64,000 nucleotides of DNA from Vineibacter terrae (GCF_008039615.1 NZ_VDUZ01000028.1:1-64000), one strand, 5' to 3'; shown: positions 1-9,060, numbered from the stretch's first letter. Notes: generated from the sequence alone by a model not told the origin. Numbers and translations are program-made.

Positions 1-204
1 CGCGCCGCCTGCGGCGGTGGCCTGCGGCCAGCCTTGACCCGTCTTGCGCGCGGCGCTCTGCAATCTTCATGGTCGGGACGAAGGGATGGTCTGTGCCGAT
101 CAAACAAAGGGATGCTTTGTCGATGAAAGCCTCTTGACTTCCAAATGCTCATATAAGGATGACAACGAGGCTGCCCTCACGATGTGCGCTTTACGAGCCG
201 CTCG
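1..204. other. left edge, no supported gene
   Basis: This stretch lies 3' of the proline iminopeptidase gene. The reading frames that cross it are short and match no recognisable protein. A G+C-rich segment at 1-50 gives way to a more A+T-rich stretch around 100-170. No tRNA, terminator with a T-run or clear repeat is seen. It may be the end of a spacer whose other gene lies outside the window. Confidence 0.4.
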
Positions 205-1167
205 TCATTCGCCCGGTGCGAATGCATCCAGCGCGGCACGCATCTGCGCCATCGACAGCGGCCCGCCATGTCCTTCGGCTTCCACGATGACCAGCCGGCT
301 TGCCGGCCAGTGGCGGTGGAGATGCCAGGCCGTCGCCGCCGGCCCGCTGATGTCGCGGCGACCGTGAATCAGAACAGCGGGGATATGGCCGATCGTGCCG
401 AGACGGCGTCGTATTTCCTTTCCGTCGTGGAGAAATCCATCGTTCGACCAGTAGTGCGTGACGAGGGTTGCGAAGACCAGGCTCTGCCGCTCGTCGAAGC
501 GCTGGCCGATCGGCTCCCAGTTCGGATCGAGCGAGATGTGCGTTGACTCCCAGTCGTTCCAGGCGCGCGCCGCCCGCCGCCGATCCGCCACATCCATCGT
601 GGCAAGGCGCCGGGCATAGGCGTCGACGATGCGCTCTCCATCGCGCCTGCCGGAGGCATGCTCGAGCCGTTGCCAGGCTTCGGGAAAGAAGCGCCCGACA
701 CCGTCGGTAATCCAATCGACCTCCTCGCGGCTGATCGTGGTTACGGCGACGAGAACCAGTTCCGAGATCCTGTCTGGATGGGCCTGGGCATACGCGAGCG
801 CAAGCGTCGTTCCCCAGGACACGCCCGACACCAGCCACGCATCGATGCCGAGGTGCGTTCTGAGCGCTTCGATGTCAGCGAGCAGCGACTGTGTCGTGTT
901 GCGGTGCAGCTCGCCCAGAGCGTCGGTGACAAGGGGGCGGCTTCGACCACATCCGCGCTGATCGATCCCGACGATGCGATACTTCTGCGGGTCGAAGTGG
1001 CGGCGATAGCTGCCCGAGCGAAGCGCGCTGCCCGGGCCGCCGTGCAGATAGAGAGCGGGCTTTCCGGCGGGATTGCCCGATGCTTCCCAATAGATCTCGT
1101 TGCCGTCGGCGACGCGGAGGAACCCGGAATCGAACGGATCGGCCTGAGGGAATAAATTCTCGGTCAT
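205..1167 (-). CDS. pip: proline iminopeptidase (alpha/beta hydrolase, S33)
   Basis: Predicted cytosolic aminopeptidase that removes N-terminal proline from peptides. The 320-residue protein has the usual family length. It shows the oxyanion-hole motif HGGPG at residues 42-46, the family signature DQRGCGRS at 69-76, and the nucleophile elbow GVSWG with Ser117. The acid Asp sits in HGRRD and the catalytic His in EGHGG near the C-terminus, so the triad looks complete. There is no signal peptide. The ATG at 1167 gives the full alpha/beta-hydrolase N-terminus. The gene is transcribed away from the broken kinase gene, with a 114-bp shared spacer. The S33 family also includes prolyl aminopeptidases of related specificity, so the exact substrate is inferred. 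Confidence 0.9.
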   Translation of the reverse strand: MTENLFPQADPFDSGFLRVADGNEIYWEASGNPAGKPALYLHGGPGSALRSGSYRRHFDPQKYRIVGIDQRGCGRSRPLVTDALGELHRNTTQSLLADIEALRTHLGIDAWLVSGVSWGTTLALAYAQAHPDRISELVLVAVTTISREEVDWITDGVGRFFPEAWQRLEHASGRRDGERIVDAYARRLATMDVADRRRAARAWNDWESTHISLDPNWEPIGQRFDERQSLVFATLVTHYWSNDGFLHDGKEIRRRLGTIGHIPAVLIHGRRDISGPAATAWHLHRHWPASRLVIVEAEGHGGPLSMAQMRAALDAFAPGE

Positions 1168-1281
1168 GGCGTAGGCTCAATACATCAGCAGAGGTGATCC
1201 TCGACAGGGATCCCGATGCCACTGCGCAAGGTAAGGGCGATGTCAGGGGGCCACGCCATTGTCTGATCAGGGAACGCGATA

Positions 1282-2248
1282 ATGAACGAGGAGCGGCCGG
1301 CGGCGGCGCCGATCACGACGGCATCCGATACCGGTCAGGAAGACCCGTTCGGCGGGCTGCGGCCGGGCACGCAGGTCGGCAAGTACGAGATCGTGGAGAT
1401 GCTGGGCCAGGGCGGCTTCGGCATCACCTATCGCGCGCGCGACGCGCAGCTGCGCCGTGACGTGGCCATCAAGGAGTACCTGCCCACCAGCTTCGCCGTG
1501 CGCCAGGGCGGCACCACGGTGCTGCCGCGATCGACCCAGACCGCCGAGGATTTCCGCTGGGGCCGCGAGCGCTTCCTCGACGAGGCCCGCACGCTGGCGA
1601 CGCTCGAGGACGCGCCGGGCATCGTCAACGTCTACGACTTCATGGAGGCCAACGGCACAGCCTACATGGTGATGGGGCTGGTGCGCGGCGAGACCGTCGA
1701 GGCGCGGCTGAAGCGACGGCCGCCTGCCGCAACCGGCCGTCGAGCAGCTCGTCTACCCGCTGCTCGACGGCCTGGAACGGGTGCATGCGGCCGGCTTCCT
1801 GCATCGCGATATCAAGCCGGCCAACATCCTGCTCGACGGCCACGGCCGGCCGACCCTGATCGATTTCGGCGCCTCGCGCGTAGCGCTGCAGGGACGCACG
1901 CAGGCGCTGACGGCCGTGTACACGCCGGGCTATGCCGCCTTCGAGCAGTCGACCTCGGCCCGGCAGGGACCGTGGACCGACATCTACGCCCTGGCCGCCA
2001 CACTCTATCATTGCATCACGGGCGCGCCGCCGCCCAGCGCCATCGACCGCATGATCGATGATCGCCTCGTGCCGGCAGCGGACGCGGGCAAGGGGCGCTA
2101 CGCGCCCAGCCTGCTGGCGGCGATCGATGCCGGCCTGACGCTGAAGCCCACGGAACGGCCGCAGGCGATCGCGCAATGGCGGCAGGTGTTGTCGGGGATC
2201 GCACACAGCGCCGGCCATGTATCGCCGGATGACACGCGGCGGATGTAG
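1282..2248 (+). pseudogene. Ser/Thr protein kinase, frameshifted and stop-interrupted
   Basis: Hanks-type kinase domain split over two frames. The first frame, from ATG 1282, carries the glycine loop (LGQGGFGITY, residues 41-50) and the ATP-binding lysine in VAIKEY (Lys64). Family-like sequence stops at about position 1711-1716 and continues one frame over (DGRLPQPAVEQLVYPLLDGL), then reaches the catalytic loop HRDIKPANIL and the DFG motif at about 1801-1870. The shift equals one extra base or two lost bases; loss of a CG from a CGCG run would restore KRDGRLPQ. The second frame ends at TAG 2246-2248, and the same frame stays open beyond it into the membrane/peptidoglycan-binding segment at 2312-3367. 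I infer one ancestral kinase-transmembrane-sensor gene with two lesions, unless these are sequencing errors. As read, no single product holds both VAIK and HRD/DFG. Confidence 0.75.
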
Positions 2249-2311
2249 GCGACGCGACGGATCGGCAGTTCCACGCCGCAGGGGGCGGCGCCGGCGCAGA
2301 GCCGCAAGCGC

Positions 2312-3367
2312 ATGCCCGTGGCCCGGATCGCGGCCGGCATCGTGGCGCTGGCCGTCGCCGTCGGCGGCGCGTGGCTGGCCTTGCGTCCGGGCGAGGACAG
2401 GACGGCGATGGAAGGCGTGCCGCCGCCACAGACGGATGACGCGCAGCGGCGTGGCGCGGACGAGCAGCGCGCGGGCCGGGAAGCGCAGGCGCGCAAGGTG
2501 GCCCAGGAGAAGGCGGCGGCCGAGGCGGCGCAGCGCCAGGCGAAAGAGCAGGCCCGGGCCGCCGCCGCCGCCAGGCAGCAGGCCGAGGCGGAGGAGGCCA
2601 AACACCGGGCGGAGGCCGAAGCGCGCGCCGCCGAGGCCCAGGCCAGGGCGGACGCGGAGCGGCAGGCCGAAGCGGCCGAGACAGCGCTGCGCCTGTCGGA
2701 GCAGGACCGCAAGCGGATCCAGGTGGCGCTTTCGTCCCTCGGCTACAGCACGCAGGGCAATGACGGCGCTTTTGGTCCGCGGACGCGCCAGATGATCGCG
2801 GCCTGGCAGAAGAGCCAGGGTGCGCTGGAAACCGGTTATCTCACGGCGGGTGAGCTGGCGGCGCTACGGCAGCAGGCGGCTTCGGCGCTGGCGCGCTACG
2901 ACGATGAGCAAAGGAAGATCGAGGAGGACAAAAAGCGGGCCGATGCAGACGCCAGGCGGCAGCAGGAGGAGGACGCCCGCAAGCGCGCCGAGGAGGACCA
3001 GCGCCGGCAGGCGCCGCCGCCCGCCTCCGTCGCAGTGGCGCCACCGCCGAGCGCGGCAGCGGCCGACGGATCGTACTATGGAGAGCACTGCTCGGGCCTC
3101 AAGGGCGAGGAGGTGTCATGCCGGGCGGTCAGCGCGGTCGTGACCGGCGGCGTGGGAAGCTTTCGCTGGCGGGTCGGCCGTTGCGGCAACGGCTCGTTTG
3201 GATCGGCGACATTCAAGATCGACCCGACCGGGGCCCTGACCGGCACCGTCATGGGCTTCAACGAAAGATGCCTGCCCGGCGGCGCCCAGATCTGGGGTCA
3301 ATATGCGGCCGGCCGGATCACGATCCAGAGCCGGGGCAACCTGCGCGCCACCTTGATCCGGAAATAG
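2312..3367 (+). CDS. membrane-anchored peptidoglycan-binding protein, probable C-terminal part of the broken kinase
   Basis: The 351-residue product starts with a membrane segment (about residues 4-23). An Ala/Glu/Arg-rich coiled coil (about 40-130) follows, then a PG_binding_1-like domain (about 133-185, with GNDGAFGPRTRQMIAAWQ), a second charged coiled coil and a Pro-rich linker. The C-terminal domain (about 250-351) holds four cysteines that could form disulfides outside the cytoplasm. The frame is the same as that of the upstream kinase segment and is open back to the TAG at 2246, which suggests it was once the extracytoplasmic sensor of that kinase. The ATG at 2312 has only a weak ribosome site, so independent translation is uncertain. 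A separate wall-associated protein remains possible. Confidence 0.6.
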   Translation: MPVARIAAGIVALAVAVGGAWLALRPGEDRTAMEGVPPPQTDDAQRRGADEQRAGREAQARKVAQEKAAAEAAQRQAKEQARAAAAARQQAEAEEAKHRAEAEARAAEAQARADAERQAEAAETALRLSEQDRKRIQVALSSLGYSTQGNDGAFGPRTRQMIAAWQKSQGALETGYLTAGELAALRQQAASALARYDDEQRKIEEDKKRADADARRQQEEDARKRAEEDQRRQAPPPASVAVAPPPSAAAADGSYYGEHCSGLKGEEVSCRAVSAVVTGGVGSFRWRVGRCGNGSFGSATFKIDPTGALTGTVMGFNERCLPGGAQIWGQYAAGRITIQSRGNLRATLIRK

Positions 3368-3380
3368 GCGTGTGTGGTTT

Positions 3381-3528
3381 ACCTTCCCCCGCTTGCGGGG
3401 GAAGGTGGCGCGCAGCGCCGGATTGGGGGGTGCTTCACCGCAAATGGTGCATCCGATCGAGCATCGGCGCTGTTGCACCATCCCCCATCCGCCCTTCGGG
3501 CACCTTCCCCCGCAAGCGGGGGAAGGTA
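3381..3528. repeat. inverted-repeat element with CCTTCCCCCGC arms
   Basis: Two arms (3382-3405 and about 3503-3526) each form a hairpin of the type CCTTCCCCCGC-TT-GCGGGGGAAGG, and they bracket about 95 bp. The element fills most of the spacer between the kinase remnant and the sigma factor gene. It resembles non-autonomous palindromic elements and may act as a bidirectional transcription barrier. It has no coding capacity. Confidence 0.7.
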
Positions 3529-3544
3529 GATGACATCAGAGGTG

Positions 3545-3563
3545 GTTGCGAGTCGCTCGCAAC
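3545..3563. promoter_or_regulatory. Fur-like palindrome upstream of the fecI-type gene
   Basis: A perfect 8-3-8 inverted repeat, GTTGCGAG-TCG-CTCGCAAC, ends about 70 bp before the sigma factor start. Its 15-bp core, TGCGAGTCGCTCGCA, resembles the TGCGAAT-N-ATTCGCA type of Fur operator known from other proteobacteria, with one substitution per half-site. Its place in front of an iron-uptake cassette makes iron-dependent repression the natural inference, but Fur binding is not shown by sequence alone. Confidence 0.5.
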
Positions 3564-3631
3564 AGGGGTAGCGTCGGCGGTGGTGATTCCGCGATGCCGC
3601 AGACTGGCAAAGCAGGGTCTGCGTGCCGCCG

Positions 3632-4174
3632 ATGTCAGATTCGCATCTCAAGCTTCTTGCCGTCTTCACCGAGCAGCGCGCCGCGCTGACGCGCTTCCTT
3701 GCGCGGCGCCTGGGCAGCCGCGACACGGCCGAGGATCTTACCCAGGAGGCGTGGCTGCGCGCGTCGGGCGGCGGCGCATCGGCGGTCGTCAACCCGCGCG
3801 CCTATCTATTCCGCATCGCGGCCAATCTGGCGGTCGACCATCAGAGACGCGAGGCGCGCCAGCCACTGGCGGCCGCGGAAATCGATGCCTTGCTCGACGT
3901 GCCTGACGATGCACCGGATGCGGCTGCCATCGCGGCAGCGCGTGATGAGCTGATCATGCTGCAGCGAGCGCTCGACGAGCTGCCGCCGCGGCGGCGGGCG
4001 ATCTTCCTGGCCGCGCGCCTGGGCGCGCAGACCCATCGCGAGATCGCCGACCGCCACGGCATCTCCACGCGTGCGGTCGAGATCAACCTGCAGCGCGCCC
4101 TGGAGCATTGCGCACGGCGGCTGGAAAAAAATCCGGTCCGCCGCTTCGGTCCGCGCCGCGTCGCGTCGTCTTGA
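3632..4174 (+). CDS. ECF sigma factor, FecI type
   Basis: RNA polymerase sigma-70 factor of the extracytoplasmic-function class, 180 residues. Region 2 is visible as FLARRLGSRDTAEDLTQEAWLRA followed by RAYLFRIAANLAVDH. Region 4 is ALDELPPRRRAIFLAARL...THREIADRHGISTRAVEINLQRALEHCARRL. The spacing and the region 4 sequence are typical of FecI-like factors that respond to iron-chelate receptors. ATG 3632 was chosen over the in-frame GTG 3623 because it gives the usual short N-terminus. It is followed 73 bp downstream by its likely anti-sigma/activator FecR and then by the TonB receptor, so the expected job is to transcribe the receptor operon when ligand is sensed. Confidence 0.88.
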   Translation: MSDSHLKLLAVFTEQRAALTRFLARRLGSRDTAEDLTQEAWLRASGGGASAVVNPRAYLFRIAANLAVDHQRREARQPLAAAEIDALLDVPDDAPDAAAIAAARDELIMLQRALDELPPRRRAIFLAARLGAQTHREIADRHGISTRAVEINLQRALEHCARRLEKNPVRRFGPRRVASS

Positions 4175-4247
4175 TAGGCGAGGAATTGCGATTGGTGCCG
4201 GCGCTGCTATTGCTGCGCGCAGCAGGTGCCGCTCGACCCGAGTTGTC

Positions 4248-5204
4248 ATGGCCGATCACTCCCACGACAAGATTGCCGCAGAAGCTCTCCAGCGCGAGGC
4301 GCTCGCCTGGGTGGTCCGCCTCACATCCGGTGCCGCGACGCAGGCCGACGCCGATGGGCTGAAGGCCTGGCGCCGGCGTACGCCGGCGCATGACACAGCG
4401 TTCCGGGCCGCGGTGCGGCTGTGGCAGCAGGCGGGCGCGGCGGCGACATTGGCGAACGGCGTGCGGCCAAGACCGAAGTTGCCCGGCCGGCGGATGGTCA
4501 TGGCAGGCGCGGCGTTGGCAGCCGGCGCTGCGGGCGTGATGCTCGCCGGCGTGCGGCTGGGCTACGTGGCGGAGCCCAGCGCGTGGCTGGCGGAGCACCG
4601 CACGGGCACCGGTGAGCAGAAGCGGGTGGTGCTGCCCGACGGCAGCGTTGCGGAGCTCAACACGCGCACCAGCCTGTCGCTGCGGTTCACACCGGCGCAG
4701 CGGGGGGTCGAGCTGCTGGACGGAGAGGCCTCGTTCGCGGTGACGAAGGACGCATCGCGGCCCTTCGTGGTGATGGCGGGTCGCGGCACGACGACGGTCA
4801 CGGGCACGCTGTTCACCGTGCGCGACCAGGACGACGTCGTGCGCGTGGTCTGCGTGGAAGGATCGGTCGAGGTGCGGGCCAGGGAGACGGCGCGGCTCTC
4901 GGCGGGCGACCTTGCCACCTACGACGATCGCGGCCTGCACAGCGTGGCGCGCGCCGATGCCGCCGCGGAGACCGCGTGGCGCCGGGGCATGCTGGTGTTT
5001 CGCGGCCAGACGCTGCGCCAGGTGGTGGAAGAGATCAACCGCTACCGCCGCGGCCGGATCTGGCTGGAGAACGCGGCGGCGGCGCAGCGCAAGCTGAGCG
5101 GCGTCTTCCATCTCGACCGGCTGGACGAGGCGATCACCCACATCCAGCGCACCTTGGGCCTGCAGGCCACGCAGCTGCCCGGCGGAATCGTCTTCTTGCG
5201 CTGA
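4248..5204 (+). CDS. FecR-family transmembrane sigma regulator
   Basis: 318-residue inner-membrane signal relay. The N-terminal cytoplasmic DUF4880-like segment (about 10-60, with EALAWVVRLTSG and DADGLKAWRRRTPAH) would hold the sigma factor. A membrane helix follows at about 85-110, then the periplasmic FecR domain (VVLPDGSVAELNTRTSLSLRF...RGVELLDGEASFAV). The C-terminal part (QTLRQVVEEINRYRRGRIWL, then KLSGVFHLDRLDEAI) resembles an STN-like secretin/TonB short domain. ATG 4248 gives the canonical start. By the Fec model it receives the signal from the receptor's N-terminal domain and activates the adjacent sigma factor. Confidence 0.88.
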   Translation: MADHSHDKIAAEALQREALAWVVRLTSGAATQADADGLKAWRRRTPAHDTAFRAAVRLWQQAGAAATLANGVRPRPKLPGRRMVMAGAALAAGAAGVMLAGVRLGYVAEPSAWLAEHRTGTGEQKRVVLPDGSVAELNTRTSLSLRFTPAQRGVELLDGEASFAVTKDASRPFVVMAGRGTTTVTGTLFTVRDQDDVVRVVCVEGSVEVRARETARLSAGDLATYDDRGLHSVARADAAAETAWRRGMLVFRGQTLRQVVEEINRYRRGRIWLENAAAAQRKLSGVFHLDRLDEAITHIQRTLGLQATQLPGGIVFLR

Positions 5205-5317
5205 AATTCAAAGAAATCGTCCGGCGGGATTCGGTCCCGCGCACTGCCGCACGTCCTTGAAAGTAAGACCTATTCGCATTTCAGAATGGGCGTGACCGTG
5301 CGTGCCTTGGGGGACTG

Positions 5318-7696
5318 ATGCAAAGCCTGACGAGCCTGACAGGGAAATTCCGCAGAACGAACCATCAGGGGGCCAACCGGCGACAAGGTCATGTGGTCAT
5401 GGCGGTGCTGGCGGCCACGTTCTTCCCGGCGGCCGGGGTGCATGCCCAACCCGCGCCAGCGTCACGCCCGACGCTCGTGGCGCAGACCCGGCCCTTCAAT
5501 ATCCCGGCACAGCCGCTGGATTCGGCGCTGGCGGCCTACGCTGCCGCCACCGGCGTGCAGGTGCTCTATGACAGCCGCATCACCAGCGGCCTGCGGTCAG
5601 GCGGCGTCACCGGGCCGCTGGCGCCCGAGGAAGCGCTGCGCCGGCTGGTGGCCGGCACGGGCCTGCTGGTGCGGTTCACCGGCCCGCGCGCCGCGACGCT
5701 GGAGAGGGTGCAAGCCTCGGCGCCGGATGTCACGACGCTGGCGCCGGTGACGGTCGCGGGCGAGAAGGTGCAGCGCTCGCTGCGCGACACGGCCAGCAGC
5801 GTCAGCGTTTTCGGACCGGCGGATCTGGGCCGCAAGCGCCCTGGCCTGTCGACCACCAACGACGTGATGGCGCGCATTCCCAACGTCGTGACAACCGAGT
5901 CCAACAACCTGGCGCCGGCGATCCGGGGCATCGACGGCACCGGGCCGGCCCAGGGTGTCGATGCGTTCGTCGGCGGCATCCGGCCGCGGATCACCTACAC
6001 CGTGGATGGCCGGCCGCTCAGCTTCAACGAGGCGATCTTCGGCGACCTGTCGCTGTGGGACCTGGAGCGCGTCGAGGTGTTCCGCGGTCCGCAGAGCACC
6101 CTGCAGGGGCGCAATTCCATCGCCGGCGCCGTCGTGGTCAAGACCCGCGATCCCTCTCTGACCGAGACCGAGATCGGCGGCCAGGTGATCGTCGGCAACC
6201 AGAACCAGCAGCAATACTCGGCGGTCGTGTCGGCGCCGGTGGTCAAGGACGAGCTCGCGCTGCGCCTGGCCGTCGACTACAAGGCCTACGACAGCTTCGT
6301 GCACTTCCAGGGCTTCGGTGGGGCCAAGGATCCGGGCGATTACCGCTCGCTGACCGTGCGCGGCAAGGTGCTGATTCAGCCGGAAGCGCTGCCGGGGTTC
6401 TCGACCCTGATCACCGTGACCCACCAGGACTATCGCGGACCGCAGACCGACATCGTTCAGAAGCCGTATCGCGAACATATCCCGTCGACGCCGGACATGC
6501 CGGTGTTCGAGCCGACCGCGACCAGCGGGGTCATGGAGACCACGTGGAAGATCTCCGACACGCTCACCTTTCAGAACACGTTCTCGCTGGCCGATGTGAA
6601 GGTGAAGCGGCTCGTGGCCCAGTTAAGCGACGGACCGGCCTACGTGCACAGCCGCGAGATCCTGGCCGAGCCGCGGCTGCAGTTCACCGGAATGGAGGGA
6701 CGCCTGAAGGGCTTCGCCGGCCTCTATTTCTTCCGCGCCAACCAGGACGACTGGCTCAACTTCAACGGCTTCAACCGGTGGGATGACCGGACGACGACGC
6801 TGGCCGCCTACGGCGAGGCGACGCTGCGGGTGTTCGGCAACCTCGACCTCACGCTGGGCGGCCGCTTCGAGCGCGAGCACCGTCGTCGCGTCGGCGGCAT
6901 CCCGCCCCTGTTCGACGTGGATTTCAAAGAGACCTACAACGTGTTCCTGCCCAAGGTCGGCGTTGCCTGGCACGCCACCGACGAGCTGACCGTCGGCGCC
7001 ACGATATCGCGGGGCTACAATGGCGGCGGTGCCGGCGTCAGCTTCAACGTCCCGTTCGTCAGCTACACCTACAAGCCGGAATACGTGTGGAGCTACGAGG
7101 CCTACGCGCGTGCCGAGCTGTTCGACAAGCAGCTGCAGCTGACGGGCAACGTCTTCTACTCGCGCTACAAGGACATGCAGCTGCCGTTTGCGCTGAGCCC
7201 GGTTTCGACCGAGATCCGCAATGCCAAGTCGGCCATCACCTACGGCGCCGAGCTGGGCGCGCGCTGGCTGGCGCTGCCCGGACTTGAGCTGTTCGGCGAG
7301 ATCGGCCTCCTGAAGACCGAGATCCTGAAGTATCCCAACTCCGGGATCGAGGGCGAGGCGCTGCCGCGGTCGCCGGCGTTCACCGCCACGGCCGGCGCCA
7401 GCTACAAGCACAGCAGCGGCTTCGACGTCAGCGTCGATGCCCGCTACTCATCCTCGTACTATTCCAGCGCCAACGCCAACACGAGCCAGCCCAACAATCC
7501 GCGCGGCCGCGTTGATCCCTATGTCGTGGTCAACGCGCAGGCGGGCTTCACCTACGGCAATGCCCGCGTCTTTGCGTTCGTGAACAACCTGTTCGACTCG
7601 GGCAAGCCGGTGGCGGTGTGGCCGTTCGGCGCGGTCGAGGAAGCCAACATTCTGCGCCCGCGCTGGTTCGGCGTCGGCGTGCAGGCAACATTCTGA
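5318..7696 (+). CDS. TonB-dependent ferric-chelate receptor with STN signalling domain
   Basis: 792-residue outer-membrane receptor. After a long leader ending near VHAQ (about residue 45) comes the STN signalling domain (about 58-125: RPFNIPAQPLDSALAAYAAA...). A plug domain follows (about 150-270, with DVMARIPNVV, YTVDGRPLSF and RVEVFRGPQSTLQGRNSIAG) and a 22-strand-type barrel to the end (LFDSGKPVAVW...GVGVQATF). The terminal Phe is typical of outer-membrane barrels. The STN domain with upstream FecI/FecR indicates that the receptor also signals ligand binding. ATG 5318 follows a GGGGGA ribosome site. The ligand (siderophore or ferric citrate-like) cannot be read from the sequence. Confidence 0.9.
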   Translation: MQSLTSLTGKFRRTNHQGANRRQGHVVMAVLAATFFPAAGVHAQPAPASRPTLVAQTRPFNIPAQPLDSALAAYAAATGVQVLYDSRITSGLRSGGVTGPLAPEEALRRLVAGTGLLVRFTGPRAATLERVQASAPDVTTLAPVTVAGEKVQRSLRDTASSVSVFGPADLGRKRPGLSTTNDVMARIPNVVTTESNNLAPAIRGIDGTGPAQGVDAFVGGIRPRITYTVDGRPLSFNEAIFGDLSLWDLERVEVFRGPQSTLQGRNSIAGAVVVKTRDPSLTETEIGGQVIVGNQNQQQYSAVVSAPVVKDELALRLAVDYKAYDSFVHFQGFGGAKDPGDYRSLTVRGKVLIQPEALPGFSTLITVTHQDYRGPQTDIVQKPYREHIPSTPDMPVFEPTATSGVMETTWKISDTLTFQNTFSLADVKVKRLVAQLSDGPAYVHSREILAEPRLQFTGMEGRLKGFAGLYFFRANQDDWLNFNGFNRWDDRTTTLAAYGEATLRVFGNLDLTLGGRFEREHRRRVGGIPPLFDVDFKETYNVFLPKVGVAWHATDELTVGATISRGYNGGGAGVSFNVPFVSYTYKPEYVWSYEAYARAELFDKQLQLTGNVFYSRYKDMQLPFALSPVSTEIRNAKSAITYGAELGARWLALPGLELFGEIGLLKTEILKYPNSGIEGEALPRSPAFTATAGASYKHSSGFDVSVDARYSSSYYSSANANTSQPNNPRGRVDPYVVVNAQAGFTYGNARVFAFVNNLFDSGKPVAVWPFGAVEEANILRPRWFGVGVQATF

Positions 7697-7711
7697 TCGG
7701 CGAGGCGAGCG

Positions 7712-8866
7712 ATGAGCCCGGGCACGATCCGCAAATGGTCTTGGGTGCACAAGTGGTCGAGCCTCGTGTGCACGGCCTTCCTGCTGCTCCTGTGCATCAC
7801 GGGATTGCCGCTGATCTTCCATGAGGAGATCGAGCACCTGTTGGGCGACAAGCCCGAGCCGCCTGTCATGGCGGCCGACACGCCCAGGGCCAGCCTCGAC
7901 CGGATCATCGCCGCCGGGCTGGCGCGGCGGCCCGGGCAGGTCGTGCAGTTCGTCGTGTGGGACAAGGACGAGCCCGACGTCGTGATCGTCAACATCGCCA
8001 GGACGCTGGTCGAGCCGTTCGACAAGAGTCAGGTGATGATCTTCGATGCGCGCACGGCCGAGCTGCTGATGGAGCCAGGCGGACATGTCGGCTTCATGGA
8101 CATCATGCTGAGCCTGCACGTCGATCTGTTCGCGGGCCTGCCGGGCAAGCTGTTCCTCGGCCTGATGGGCCTGCTGTTCGTGGTCGCCATCATTTCCGGC
8201 GTCGTGCTCTACGCGCCGTTCATGCGCAAGCTGCCGTTCGGCACGGTGCGCAAGGACAAGGCGACGCGCACGCGATGGCTCGACTTGCATAACCTGCTGG
8301 GCGTCGTGACGGTGGGCTGGGTGCTGGTGGTCGGCGCAACCGGCGTGATCAACACCTGGGCCGATCTGCTGATCCAGCTCTGGCGCTTCGATCAGCTCGC
8401 CGACATGGTGACGCCCTATGCTGGCCAGCCGCCGGTCGGGAAGCCGGGGTCGCTCGACAAGGCGATGGTCACCGCGCATGCGGCGGCGCCCGGCATGCGG
8501 CCGAGCTTCGTCGCGTTCCCCGGCACCTTGTTCAGCAGCGGCCATCATTACATGGTGGCGATGCGCGGCGAGGCGCCGCTGACCAAGCGGCTGATCCAGC
8601 CGGTCCTGGTCGATGCCCAGACCGCGGGGCTGACCGATCTGCGCAAGATGCCGTGGTACATCACGTCGCTGCTGGTGTCGCAGCCGCTGCATTTCGGCGA
8701 CTATGGCGGCCTGCCGTTGAAGATCGTGTGGGCGCTGCTCGACATCATCTCGATCGTCGTGCTGGGCAGCGGCCTGTATCTCTGGATCGCGCGCCGCGGC
8801 GTGTCGATGGATGTGCGGCTGGCCGCGCTGGCGCAGGACGATCAAGCCGTGAGGGCCGGACGATGA
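7712..8866 (+). CDS. PepSY-domain inner-membrane protein of iron-uptake operon
   Basis: 384-residue integral membrane protein with about four membrane segments: residues about 14-35 (LVCTAFLLLLCITGLPLIF), about 147-172, about 198-220 and a final helix near 340-362. The PepSY_TM architecture is clear from WSWVHKWSSLVC near the N-terminus and the later DLHNLLGVVTVGWVLVVGATGVINTW motif. Histidines in HKW, HVDLF, DLHN and PLHF could bind haem, as proposed for ferric-siderophore reductases of this family. It starts 15 bp after the receptor gene and overlaps the next small gene by 4 bp, so the genes are probably co-transcribed. A reductase role is inferred from family and context. Confidence 0.82.
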   Translation: MSPGTIRKWSWVHKWSSLVCTAFLLLLCITGLPLIFHEEIEHLLGDKPEPPVMAADTPRASLDRIIAAGLARRPGQVVQFVVWDKDEPDVVIVNIARTLVEPFDKSQVMIFDARTAELLMEPGGHVGFMDIMLSLHVDLFAGLPGKLFLGLMGLLFVVAIISGVVLYAPFMRKLPFGTVRKDKATRTRWLDLHNLLGVVTVGWVLVVGATGVINTWADLLIQLWRFDQLADMVTPYAGQPPVGKPGSLDKAMVTAHAAAPGMRPSFVAFPGTLFSSGHHYMVAMRGEAPLTKRLIQPVLVDAQTAGLTDLRKMPWYITSLLVSQPLHFGDYGGLPLKIVWALLDIISIVVLGSGLYLWIARRGVSMDVRLAALAQDDQAVRAGR

Positions 8867-9060
8867 CGATGCGCCCGCCCTCCGGGTCGACCTTGTCGTT
8901 GCAGCGCATCTTCGGCGTGCCGCTGCTGCTGGCGACCGTCACCGTCATCGGCCTGGTCTCGGCGCTGCTCGACGACGGTTTCTGGGACGCGCTTTCGTGG
9001 GCGACGCTGGCGTTGCCGATGCTCGTGGCCGCATGGGCGATCTGGTTTCGGCGGGAATAG
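8863..9060 (+). CDS. small two-helix membrane protein, end of iron operon
   Basis: 65-residue protein starting at ATG 8863, which overlaps the stop of the PepSY gene (ATGA). It has two hydrophobic segments (about 15-37 and 43-60) separated by DDGFWDALSWA and ends in WFRRE. Small membrane proteins of this kind commonly follow PepSY genes in siderophore operons of alphaproteobacteria. No catalytic motif is seen. It may be an accessory subunit of the putative ferric reductase. Confidence 0.7.
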   Translation: MTMRPPSGSTLSLQRIFGVPLLLATVTVIGLVSALLDDGFWDALSWATLALPMLVAAWAIWFRRE

